In this document: one piece after another, positions 41,601-53,400 of the stretch | Numbering within the stretch: position 1 is the first letter of the stretch | Layout of the letters: every line of letters starts with the position of its first letter | From: Lutraria lutraria | Lineage: Eukaryota; Mollusca; Bivalvia; Venerida; Mactridae | NCBI GenBank assembly: GCA_964023205.1 | Contig: OZ026847.1 | Location: 11,787,182 to 11,851,181 of the forward strand | Direction: 5' to 3' | DNA length: 64,000 nt | Translations under genes and position numbers: made by a program | Notes under the pieces: generated by a model | What the model was told of the DNA's origin: nothing | Database searches by the model: none | Seen by the model: only the letters and a program-made list of their open reading frames with translations

Positions 41601-44198
41601 ATTATGTTAATCTGTACCCTCTGTAATAAGTTCAATATTTGCCTTACAATAATACTATTTTTATCATAAGAAATATAATTTGAACTGCAAAATATTTTAC
41701 TGAAAACAAAGTTTATAAGATCATTAATAAGTGCTATTATTTATGATGAATTGAGCAGGTGTCAAATCAGTATAATAAAAAGAAAGAAAATAATTAAAAA
41801 ATATCCATTTAACTTTTATTCAACTCCAATAGTTTTCTTACTATTAGTCCTACAATTACAAAATTTACTCCATTAGAAAGGTAATTAATTAATGCACAAC
41901 TTTTATATTCACACTTATTTGATCAGATTAATACTAAACATAGTAATGAGTGATGTAATAGACAGTTGTCAAACAGTAGCATTTTCTCAATAACCTCTAT
42001 GCAGATGGTGTACCAGATTAGACTAGGGGGCTATGAGGTAAAGGGTTAAGACTTGACAACTCGTCCATTTTCAGGGAATTCTGTTTTTTATAGGGAGTCC
42101 ATTTTTCTGGGGTTTCACTGAACATAATTAAAGTTATAAATGTGTCTATTTCGAACAAATCTTACGTAAGTGTTCAAATATTCAGAAAATACAACCTAAC
42201 CTGCAAACAAAGGCCACCTTTGTATGTATTAACATATCCTTATAATATATAATCAACTATTCATATACATTTTCAGTCTGTGATATTAGCACTTGTCCAG
42301 TTGTCCGGGACAAGTAATTATTGATTCGGACAAGTTACTCTTTTTGCGGCGGTTATATATAGAGTACACAGGAAAAATATTCACTTTTGGTGATTCGGAC
42401 ATCAGTAGTTCCATATACTAAATTCACAGACTCCATTTTTAACCAAAATTTAATCAAAATTGTTTATAACAAAGCATGGGTTGCCATTTATGGGTATAAT
42501 GAAGTTATTTCCAGATCTACAACAGTATTCTACTGTAAGATTAAAAAATAAGGAACTGAAGATTTCAAAACATGCAAGGGTGTAAAAATCAATTTGTTCG
42601 GTATGAAAGCATATCTTATTAAATTTCTATCAAATTAATGAACAAACTTAAGAAACTATAATAATTTTATACCTAAAGACAGTTCATCATTCCATTTCGG
42701 GGATCCCCAAATTTTAGCTTTTCTTGCAAACACACAATTGGAATTGAACATGACTGTCTTAAACCTTTGGAGAGAAGACGTGTCTTCGGCATCATAACTC
42801 ACAAGTTTTACTAAACTGTCTGTAAAGATCTTATTTTGCTGGTCTTCACTTAACTTAGGATACAGTTCTGACAGAATTTCTTTTGTTTTCATTGATTTTC
42901 TTTCCTGTTGGTTTTTTTTCTGTCCTCGAGGGAACATTGGAAGAAAATACAAAGAAACTGAAAAAGATACAAATCAGCAATGAGACTATAGTGTTACATG
43001 AAAACATTCATGATCTTTGCATTATTTTGTAAGTTATTATGTAAGACATATTAATTAAAGTTTTTGAAACATGAAAACATTGGCAAGATAGTCTAGGTTA
43101 GAATCAAGTACAATGACCAATAACGATCAAATCAGGGAACTTGGTTTTTCAGGAGTTTGATCAGATTGGTCATTTGGTGTTCTACTTTTAACACATAATT
43201 ACTTTCCAAAGGCAAATAAGTACTGGCACAGAATAAATGAAATCTGGTTTGTTTGACTGCTAGTCCAACTAATTATAGACTGTATTTGATAGCGAGACTT
43301 TCTCGAATCGGCCTATCCTGCTCAGCCTCTTGCTCACAAGAGCATAGCCATTCGAAATTTGTTTATCAACCTGAAGTCAAATATGTAAGGCTAGTTATTA
43401 AGTTAACTGCCAACTGGTATATAACTAGGGCTTTTTTTCTCAGGTAGAGGAAGGGGCCTGTCTTTAAATTTGGGGAAAATTACGCATAATTTTTTGCAAA
43501 AGGGGAAGAAAAAACTTTATTTAAATTAAAATTTAGGGGAAAACTGCATGATTTTAAATAATTCTATTGAGAGGGAGATGCCTTTAAACGGACCCTGCTA
43601 CAGACGGAAAAAAGCCCTGATAACTGAAATGCTGTGGAAATGGGTGCATCACTGAATCACCTATTCCTCCAAAAGGATTTCAAGACAACATTATACACTA
43701 ACACAAGAGCGCTGTGAGTGGTGTCAATGCTCTTCTGTTCACCACCTCAGTAAGATCTATCAACAAATGAAGTATCATGTTGCTGCCTCAAGTAGTTTCT
43801 CAGTCTTTGAATTAGTGGGTTGTCCCCCTGCCCTGCCTTCTTCAAGTCTTTTGGGGGACGATCTAGTATTAGAGAGTTTTCTTCATAAAGTATATAGTCG
43901 GCAACCTGTCACAAAAAAATAATTCAAAGACTGGTTTCTTCGCCTTACTTATTCGGCTTTCGGTTGCGTATGAGCTACATTGAAGTTTTTGGACAATCCA
44001 GACACGGCAGTGATCACAATAGCTTGACTTTTTCCTAGAAAACAGACGAGCTAAAAATGCCATCAAACATAAAGAATGTTACTTACCTACAAACAAGCAA
44101 AAATAGAGCATAGACTTCCACGACAATGTGAGCATAAAGATGGAGATTAAAACCAGTCTAATACTGTAAACTATCAGAACTTTTGTGAATAAATCCAT
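38633..44198 (-). CDS. membrane-anchored protein with bacterial-like domain of unknown function
   Basis: Five coding exons: 44198-44087, 42957-42673, 40820-40805 (16-nt microexon), 39698-39596, 39058-38633. Their sum is 942 nt (313 aa plus stop), with all phases consistent. Residues about 7-55 are hydrophobic and hold probably two membrane segments (LVLISIFMLTL; LYFCLFV). A Lys-rich stretch follows (QKKNQQERKSMKTK). The rest is one soluble-looking domain with NCVFARKAKIWGSPKW, LDAFLVELPGDRYGSS, FFVTTFAPFYPENHPRYSFG, ILFQPELSFAFHDL, VRDQIRVAFKEAGRP and IYHPMAEEILRP. This style recalls single-domain bacterial hypothetical proteins. A YqcI/YcgG-type relation came to mind, but I could not confirm it. 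No catalytic motif is certain. Its introns hold a MITE, a SINE, a 76-bp hairpin and an hAT-like element. Confidence 0.82.
39143..39218. mobile_element. 76-bp palindromic element, copy 2
   Basis: CGAGGGCTCAGCGCAACACT and GTCGTAACT pair with AGTTACGACACTGTTGCGTT and GAACCCTCG. The loop is the same as in 18152-18227. It lies in the last intron (39059-39595) of the membrane-anchored protein gene. Confidence 0.9.
39965..40142 (-). mobile_element. antisense SINE (GGACAGCTTCC family), copy 3
   Basis: Landmarks GAAGACCCAAGGCATCG, GGGTAGAACCACCATTC, GGAGGGGTTCAAACTCAGAG and GGGGCTAGTAGTGATAAC, arranged as in the other antisense copies. Confidence 0.65.
40418..40754. mobile_element. diverged TTAA-type MITE related to family A
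   Basis: Starts TTAAAGGCCCATTAGATTTT and ends CCAAAAAGCTAATGGGGCTT (edge TTGA instead of TTAA). It keeps the inner inverted repeat, here TTGCAAT-ATC-ATTGCAA, with matched changes in both arms. It lacks the CRE octamer. Confidence 0.65.
43427..43618. mobile_element. hAT-like MITE with AGGGCTTTTTTTC ends
   Basis: Ends AGGGCTTTTTTTCTC and CGGAAAAAAGCCCT are inverted repeats. The flanks ATATAACT and TGATAACT suggest a duplicated target of about 8 bp. 192 bp, non-coding, in intron 1 of the membrane-anchored protein gene. Confidence 0.65.
43690..44060. repeat. dispersed repeat shared with 50735-51005, copy 1
   Basis: Shared ordered phrases are CACCACCTCAGTAAGATCTATC (compare ACCACCTCAGTGCCATCTATC), GTTTTTGGACAATCCAGACA and GTGATCACAATAGCTTGACTTTTT, then GAAAACAGAC. 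The copy ends only about 30 bp before the first coding exon of the membrane-anchored protein. Confidence 0.6.
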
Positions 44199-45650
44199 CT
44201 TCTCTAAAATGGATAAGTGTCAACTGCAAACAAATTTGTTTTCAATAGTCTGATAGAGAAGCTGTCAATTCTATCCGAAATGTTACTGTCCGTTACCACT
44301 CAACTTAATTCAGTATACAATAGTCTGAATATAACAAAGTTTACCGTTATTCTTGTGGCTTCATACAATATTTTTCTTAGAAAATTGGTCTCTGGGGTAA
44401 GCCTTACCAATGTAGGCGGTATGGCGCGTTACATGATTACACATTTATTAAATGTCAGTTTTGTTTACGTGTTTAAGCTTGTCAGAGTGACTTCCCTTAC
44501 CAAAACATGTAATCTGGTTCCCGTTCCATGTTTCAATGCACAAAAGTACAGCAAGAACTCAACGGGAACCAAAATAGGTTGAGGCTAAATTTCAATTAAA
44601 CAGGTTCCCGTGGGTTGTTGCACCAACGTCTATTACAACCCGAGTCAACGGAACAAGTAAATATTTCATTACATAATTACAGCGGGTGACTTTGCCTTTA
44701 GAAAATGGTGGGTGCAAAGCATATGATGTTGTACAGTTCGGTGAAGATATTGATTGCTGCTTATCAGAGACTAAAACCACATTACCAAAGAGGACGTACC
44801 TTCATGGTTTTAATGAAGTTTAATGTTATGAATTGATACACAAACAAACAAACAAACGCTAAATTCACTTTAAATTATTTTATTCTAAATTTTACAATAA
44901 GAATTCAATGACACAGAAATGATATTTTCTACAAATGGAACTAGACACTTATGACAATGCTGATATACTTGAGGACATGTGTACATGTATATTGATTATA
45001 TAAGGGACCCTTATTTGTACATAACCATGGCAACCAGATTTCACCAGTCAGTGTTGGAAAATAAAAATCACAACCTTAATGGCACAGAAAAATAAAACAA
45101 TGAAATTTCTGTAAAAAATGAGAACTTTTATTAGACAATTACTTAGTACTTAAAAATCTCTAAAGAAATATTTTAAATAAACAGAACGTTCGCTTAAAAC
45201 AGTTATTTAAAATTGTATGGATAATTCATTACAAATATTAGTAAGTCAAACTTACAAAAATATTATGTTTTTGTCATATTTCTTTTTTAAAAACCTAGAA
45301 CAAACAATCACACAAACTGTTCAAAAGATGGACGTAAAAATAATGTACATCGTAAGAAGTATTCTCTTTTAAATTTTACAAAAAAGTTCTAAATACCAGA
45401 TTTAAAAGACAATAAAATTCAATTTATTAACAATTTCATATAAATAACAAAAATTGTCTTAACATTTTAATAAAACGGGACATGGACTTTAAACAATAAA
45501 TACTGTATTTTATCACAAGCTTCAAAGATGGCACACACCTCTATGTGATCAATCATAGATTTTGTCAGCCTAGCGTGATTAAATCCACAGACATTACTTC
45601 ACAAATATATCCAATTTAGTTATTTAATATTGAAAAAAGCAATATGCAGT

Positions 45651-45822
45651 AAAACCTCACCTATTGACCACCTCAATAATTATAACATCCCAATATAAAA
45701 TCAACATATTTACAGACTGGTCTAGTTGTTTAATCCATATTTCAACTTAAAGTGAGAACATTTCCATACTAACAATTTTGATATTGGTCCCGTAAGGTCT
45801 TTATGTTGAGATTTCACTGTAT
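45651..45822. mobile_element. MITE-like element with CAGTAAAACCTCA ends
   Basis: The left end CAGTAAAACCTCACC and the right end TTGAGATTTCACTG are imperfect inverted repeats. 172 bp; it may belong with the CAGTGCAACCTC element at 23922. Confidence 0.5.
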
Positions 45823-46721
45823 TGCTGAAGTATAGCCATTGAGTGGATTGCTTGTAGGCCAGTGTTCAAACCTTTTTTAAGCACTGCCCAACCTATAAAC
45901 AGGTATTTGAAAACGAACACTTTTGAGAATAGTCACAAGACTGATTAGAAATTTACTAGCCCTGGACTTGTGGGTAAGTGCAAACACTGATGCACTCATT
46001 TACAATTTCAAGTTTATTTCTTAAAGTAACTGGTCATGTACATGATCTGTACAACATCTTTCAAATCAAAGTTTTAAAAACGACTGAATTGTATCATCAA
46101 TTTTTTTCAGGTGTCCATCAAATCCAAGTTTATGTCACAAATCCTGTACTCTTAAGGTTGAGAGAAAATTCAAACCCCGCAGAAAAATAAGCTGACCCTA
46201 ATTGAACATAAAACAACAAATACTATAGAGACAACACATTTTAATAAGTCAATTACAACAATCAGTTTATAATAAGAAAATTATTTCACACTAATGTTCC
46301 TAGTGTTTGTACAGGTAGATAAAGGACACCATGCTAATTAGTAATCACTGTAACATAGGTTACAATGTATCTGTGTATTGATCAGTGCAATTATTAACAA
46401 TTTAAGTAATGAACTAGTCCAACATTGTCATGAAGATTAACATACAAAATAGTAATGAAGAGTACAGAAATGGTTAATGTATTAACATGGTCAGTCATAC
46501 AGACTACATGTGATAAAGGGAGCTAACTCAAGCTAACTGGATGATTTTCTTTTCTAAAAAGATGCGAAATTTACAAGCTTTTGTACACATAAAGCAAGAC
46601 AATGATAGATAGAACTATGGGATTTGTAATGGTATGGAATAGGTTTGAACGTATGTGGTGACAATAAAGGTGGAACAATTTACAATGTTTTATGAACTGA
46701 ACAGACTTGCAGAAAGTGCTC

Positions 46722-46868
46722 TGGGTAGAACCACCTACATTCCATATGCTAGTCGGACAGCTTCCTCATGTGTTTAATTCATTCTAAATTGGGATTCAAA
46801 CTCAAAACTGTAAGGGGCAAGTGATTACAAGTCAGGGACACTAACCACCTAATCACTGAGGCCCCTCG
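46722..46868 (-). mobile_element. antisense SINE (GGACAGCTTCC family), copy 4
   Basis: GGGTAGAACCACCTACATTC, GTCGGACAGCTTCC, GGGATTCAAACTC, GGGGCAAGTGATTACAAGTC and CTAACCACCTAATCACTGAG match the order seen in the other antisense copies. Confidence 0.75.
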
Positions 46869-49800
46869 GAAACCGCTCAACCAGTCTCGAGGAATAATGA
46901 TCATAGAGACGTCAACACATCAATTATCCAAAACTTAGCCAAATTATTGTTTATAAGGACCTGATCCCTAATAAACAACAGGAAATCAAATTCCTTAAAA
47001 TTTATATAAAGTCACTTCAGGGTTTAGAATTAATTAAGTTAATTTTTTTTATTCAGTTTCTACAACATTACAAAAAATATTAGTTAAATTCAAACTAAAT
47101 GAATGAAGATTTCGCCACCAGACCAACATAAAACAAATTAATGTTCAATACCGGAATATCTAATTACGTAAGCTGGTGTCATAGTTGATAAGCATTGCAT
47201 TTTAATATTTATTACACCGTAGGTATATAATTAAATAATAACTTCAACCAAATAGAAACGAGTTCCGAAATTCACGCAAAAAGTTATAACCTTGAGTCCT
47301 ACCCTATACATGTGAACTTGCCCGAACCATTAGCAAAGTTCCGCAAGAATGCTTATGCTGCCACAGAAATGATTTGAACTTTTTGTTTTACAAAAAATGC
47401 CAACTTGAAGCTAGAGAAGTTGATCAAACAAGTTGAGTATAAAAAAGATTGCATCCACAAATTACCAGAAAAAACTTTCATGTGGATATTAAGACTCTAC
47501 TCATTAAGGACACAGGAATGAACTCAACATAAATCGAAAATCATCATATTTTAATTCTATTCATGAAGTCAATATTGATGGTTCTTTTCAGAAGCATTAT
47601 GAAAAATGTGAATTTAATTATTAAAGACAGAGGAATAACTTCAAGTCATTTTTTGAGAATCGCTGCACTTTATTTTTTGAAATATTTTTTTAAAAGGATC
47701 TTACATGTACCAAAGATAATTACGGTAATTTTTTAAACATACATGAAATACATGTATTTATACCAACATAACAAAGTGTCCAACTTCACACAATCTGGTA
47801 TGAATTTTCAACACAATTGCATAACAAACCCAATACTTTAAGACCATAGTTCAATAGTTAATGTTCATCTTTCGAATTTTTGGCAACTTTGACAATTTTC
47901 ACTCTTCCAAGTTTACCTCAGTTCTGACCTCAGATTCAAGAGCTACCCTTTAAAGAGAGATACTATTTTCAATAGGTGATGCAGAATAAATAGCTAAACA
48001 AAGTGCTAAGTGTATATACTATATAATATGTTTTCGAACACAAAAAAGTACATGCTTTATACAATTTATTTCAACATTTTGGGAAATGTTTTAAGTACTA
48101 TCCAAGTATGTAAAAATACATTGATTTACATTCATTGACATTGGATTTCTTACATATGACAGAAATCAGACATGTCATAATAATTCACAATTATGCAGTA
48201 AAAGAATAAAAAGCCAGTCTTTTAATAGCGATTAAAGCACAATGTCTCAGTACATGCTGGATCATAAAAAATTGTTACAGAAATTGGTGCTTTCAAAATT
48301 TTAATCGAACTATAAAATTATTCTCTTGGGAAAATTGGTGACAAATTAGGATTTGGATCTGTATGGTAAAAAAGCAGATGAAGTTATACATAAAAATATT
48401 GATGAATCTTTCTCATCAAAGTAGTTTGGTCAGTATATTCATAAAAACGTATTAGTACAAATTTTGCAGCTTGCATTTACACAAATTATAAAGCAAAAAA
48501 AAAGAAGAAATAAACAATCTACAATAGTGAACAAGACAAAACAAATAAAAAACAAACTTTTCCCTGTTTATCAGACCACATTCAATATCAGGAATTCTTA
48601 ATACATTTATGCCTTAATGTTGGTAAAACTTAATTCTAAACAATTGGATACACTTGCAATAAGAAAATCCATTTAAAAACATACATGCTACAAAATGCTT
48701 CACTTCGAGGACCAGCCTTAAACTATTTTGCCGTGTTAAAAAGGCCAGAAATAGTGTTAATCATGAAAACTACTTTTTCTGATTTCATAAAAATTATTCT
48801 ATGGAGTATTAATTCAAATTGCTCAATACTAAGCTTTCTTAAATATATATAAATCATTACATACTGCTTTTACTTAAAGTCTTAACAATTAAAATCAGGA
48901 AAGAAACTCAACAAGTATACATTTAAAACATATCACAAAAATATCTAAAACGTTAAAATTCCGAACCAATCAGGATTGAAAAATATGTATCTACCCAGTA
49001 ATCTCTTGAGAATGCAACAGTAAACCATTCATTTGCTCCATCGTTGTTACAAGAGAGAAGTCAAAAATCTAAACATCAAACTATGTAATACAAAATTATT
49101 TACTTTAATTGTATGTTAATATTACATAGACAATAAATAAAATTCACAATATAACACAATAACGATTTTTTCAAACATTTTCATCTTGGATATTAGCATC
49201 TTACAAATATTACATATACAACATTCAAATCTTGTTGTTGAAAAAATATGATCATTAGTGATTTCCATAAGGTGTAATACAATACAAAGTAAGCGATCTT
49301 CACATGATAGATAAATTACCGATACACTATATTAAAGAATTTCACATGTAGCCAACAAATACAGGGAATTATAGTAAGATGATATATAAATGTTTTTTAT
49401 GTTCATATACATTTTCTGTCACATTTAACACATGACTGTGTCGTGTAAAACGAATAAGTTGATTATAATGTTATGTAAATAATGATATTCACACGGAGGT
49501 TGATATAACACCATGATATGAAACATCGGTCACATGATTCAAATATTTTAAATGTTTGTTTAGCACACCTCGACTTTCTCCGCCACACCACGCCTGTGTA
49601 AACCCTCTCAGAACCACTAAGGATTTCCCAGAAGTAAAACTGACAGAAAATGGTAGCCTTCAAGAAAAAACATCTTTTCAATTTTTTTTATTTTGCACCC
49701 TTTTTTTGTACTATTCTATGTTCTGTAGAAATCAAAAAGACTGAGTACATTGTTGGAATGAAAAGAAAAACTCAAGAACTTCTTTGACAGTCAAGTACAA

Positions 49801-50468
49801 GTTAATTAACTGTAACAATTCCTAATTAGTAAATTGCAGCCACATTACAAACGTAAGTGATAGACAGACATCATGCAACCAAATAAATCTGAGGTTAGCT
49901 GTTTGTATGGAATCAAAAGAGGTGTGCTGAGTGATAGAATGCCTTACAACTAATGAATGATTAGAATGACTGTACACAATCTTTCCTGGAAGAAGTTGAG
50001 TAACATGAAATGAACTTTGTAGAAAAAGTGCTCAACCCTAAATAATCTTTCATCACAAGTCAAATGATTGAAACTGACAAAACAATCCAAATAAGGCGTA
50101 ACACTATAAAAAATGAAAATTTATATGTCTGTATGACTTTTTTGAAATGCAAACTATCATAACAGATATTTGACTTAAGTTTAAGAGAAGATGTGAAAAA
50201 TAAAAATCTGTATGATTTTTTAAAATCAAATCTTTAATAAATTGTCTTAAACAGTTGATATCAACCTAAACACACAATATCATAACTACTTATTTTCATT
50301 TTTGTTATACTTAAAAAGAACTCTTTAAAAACATACTGATGTAAATACACATAGTTTTTTTTCTTAATTGATTAATTTATAATACATTCATCAAAACACA
50401 TTACTGAACATTTTCAAGAGAGATCAGATGAAACAAAAGAAGGGATATTTCTCTCTTTTTACAACCAT

Positions 50469-53400
50469 TTAATCACTTTCTTCATCTTCGATAGTTTCTT
50501 CCACTTCCTTCGCCTTTTTACCCCGTTTCTTGCTTCGCTGAAGAAATTCCTTACCCTCCTTTGCTGTAACTTGCATGGTGCCAGCCTTCTTCAACTCGGG
50601 TTTAGGTTTACCCGCTGACCTTGTTCGGCGTCCTTCACTCGTGTCCACTTTGTCAGTGTTCAAAACATATTTAGCTGAAAAAAGAACAACAATAACAACA
50701 TAAAATTTGCCAAGAAAAAGAGAAATAAATGAGTGCCGCAAGCTGTGCCAACGCTTGTCTTTACCACCTCAGTGCCATCTATCCATCTGCGAAGTTTCAT
50801 GTGGCTACCTCTTATAGATCACAGTTTAATCCTAGATCTGACCTTATTTGTTTGTTCTCACCAAATTTGATAAATATATCTGATTAATTCTACAGACACT
50901 TCATTTACCCCCACATAGTTATGAACTAGTCTACATTAATGTTTTTGGACAACGCAGATGCCACATTGATCACAATACCTCGTTTTTTTCTTTGAAAACA
51001 GACAAGATAAATATGAAAATTCTAATTTTAAGAAAAAAATATTCCCAAGTCCATGCTCAAAGGAAAGGGTTGACAATATTCACTGATTTTTTACACATAC
51101 ATTCCATACCAACATTCTATTTTAGGAAAAAAAAGAATATATTGTATTTCGTTACAAGCAAGTTCACCTACCTTCTTCCATGGTCTTTTGAATAGTACTT
51201 GATCTCTTTGGTCCAGCTGGGGCTGCCCGTCTACTCTTTGTTTCTTGTCGGGTGTCCCCTAATTTTTGACCATCAAGAAGGGCTGATCCTTCCTACAAAA
51301 AAAAACAAATTAGGAATAACAGATGTTCCAGCTAGGCGTAAAAAATAATTGTTTCTAGTAACCTATCCTTATTTTTTCAACCAAATTTTTAATTAAGCCT
51401 GAAGAATGGTACATTCACTTTCTACTTCTTTTTTTCTTTCTGCATGCTTTCAAGAGACAAAAATAACCACATCCCAATCTATCTACCCTATTTTATCAGC
51501 ATATAGCTGGAAACAAATATATTTTTGTTTGCCTTCTATTGATGATAACAAGCAAAAAATCACGAAACTTTACTGTTTAAAGGTATTCAAGTCCAATTTG
51601 TGGTCATAAGGTAATAAAAACATAATCTTAATAAAAAAAAAATTGTCACTATTTTCTTCATCAGGAAATAAAGCTAATTTTAAACACTAGAATATTTTAC
51701 AAAGCAACAAATGTGGTTAAGTTTTAAGCATGTCTGTAGAATTGCTGCCTGTTAAGACTGAAAATTACTAAAATCCACTGACCCAGCACAATTCAACACA
51801 GCTTGATTGAGAAACCTAATAAAAGTTTGTGAAATAATGCCCGTTAGTTATAGTGTGTAGTATAGAAATAGCATACAATAGTATAGAGTAGTATAGTCAC
51901 AGTTAGGTCAGATGTAGATCAATTTCCTACCTAAAAAAGCTGTATGATAAGCCAGGCAAAAATTAGAATTCATTTTGTGTATTTTCCACATGATAGGAAG
52001 AATTGTTGGTAAATATTCCATCTAAAAATAGAAATTTCCATCATGTGAAGTCAACTTACCTTAGCTGTGGCTGCCATGGTTGTGTTTTTTGATAGTTTGG
52101 GTTTTTTCGGGGAAGGCTTTTCCGCTTGAATATTCTCTATCTTCTTCTGCTGACCTCTGGTATGGGCATCAACATCGGGTGCACTGGCCCCTAATAGATC
52201 TTTGGCTTCCTGAAATCAGAATAATTGAACCTGAGAGCAAACACTATCAAATGGCGAGAAAAATATTACTTTGTTCAAACACGGGGCCTAAATTAAAAAT
52301 ATGTTTGTTTGCTCTTTACCGACCCTGAATTTTAGAAGAGGGTCGGTAGGTAGGAAAAATAGTTTCTGAATTTGACCTTTGCCCAGCATGAAATTACACT
52401 TCTATCTAGAAGCATTCTGTATTCTGAACCATACAACCAGTGTGCTTTAATCAACCATAAACATGTACTCAGTGCACACATTATTGTTTTCCTTCATTAC
52501 TTCAAATCATACCTACTTTAAATGTTTATCGAAAGCACTGAGTACGTGTATCTTTTCCCAAGTATTTAAAAATAAAATTCTCCCAGATTTTGCAATAAAA
52601 TGTTTTGAGTTGGCATGATTTTTTGGGTCGATCGGTAAAGGGCAAACAAACTTGATTTTAATTTAAGCCCAGTCAACCTCTCAATCGGACATTAATATAA
52701 ATTAAAGGCAAATGTTCATACGATGGTTTTGTTCAAACGTAGCCGACACAGTTACTGTAAAAGCAGGTCAAAGTTCATCACTAAGGCGTCTATTTTTTTT
52801 AGTTTCTGGTAACATGCTCATAAAAACTATGGTAGGTCAGGTTTTTTTTATTCTCAGGCTTATAAAAAGTCTAGGGTGACAAGGAAAAATGAGGGTATGT
52901 CGGGGAAACCAGGAACAGACAAATTTCTTATTTAGACATATTTGGGGGGGGGGTCTGAATAAACTACTGTGTTATACACCAACAGTCACGTGAATTAAAA
53001 CATTCATCTTAGATTTAACAAGTTAATGGAGAACTGCACTGTAATACAGTCCCTGAAAGAACCTAGTCAGTGGACGACATGTGGTTTCTTGTGGGAGATA
53101 AACATGCTAATTCAAATGAAAATCCCTTCAAAAAGTTAACAGTCAGCCAGAAAAAATGCATTCCTATAGGCCCTGAAACAGGTTATCAAACAGCCGAGTT
53201 ATAAACTTAGACAGTTAAGATCCATACTCATCCTTGCATGGCTCTTATGACATTTTAGGGGACTTGGACCAAGGGCCGTCAGGTAGGGAATTTCATGTTG
53301 TTTGAAGAAAAATGGGTTATTTTGTCTATCAACAACAATACTATCAGTAATATTTACTTGACAAAAAGCCAATTTCAATCTTCAACAATGACTGCTGCAT

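Larger units (their letters stand above)
44199..50468. other. 6.3-kb AT-rich block without ORFs
   Basis: No supported coding exon on either strand. It carries one MITE-like element and one SINE (listed separately) and otherwise is unusually free of recognisable repeats. It lies directly downstream of the stop codon of the minus-strand repeat-protein gene, so a long 3'UTR is possible. Part may be the 5' region of the gene ending at 44198. Confidence 0.45.

Noticed and set aside
44217..44582. 121-codon plus-strand frame upstream of the membrane-anchored protein gene
   Set aside because: No domain or splice context, and it overlaps the probable 5' region of the minus-strand gene.
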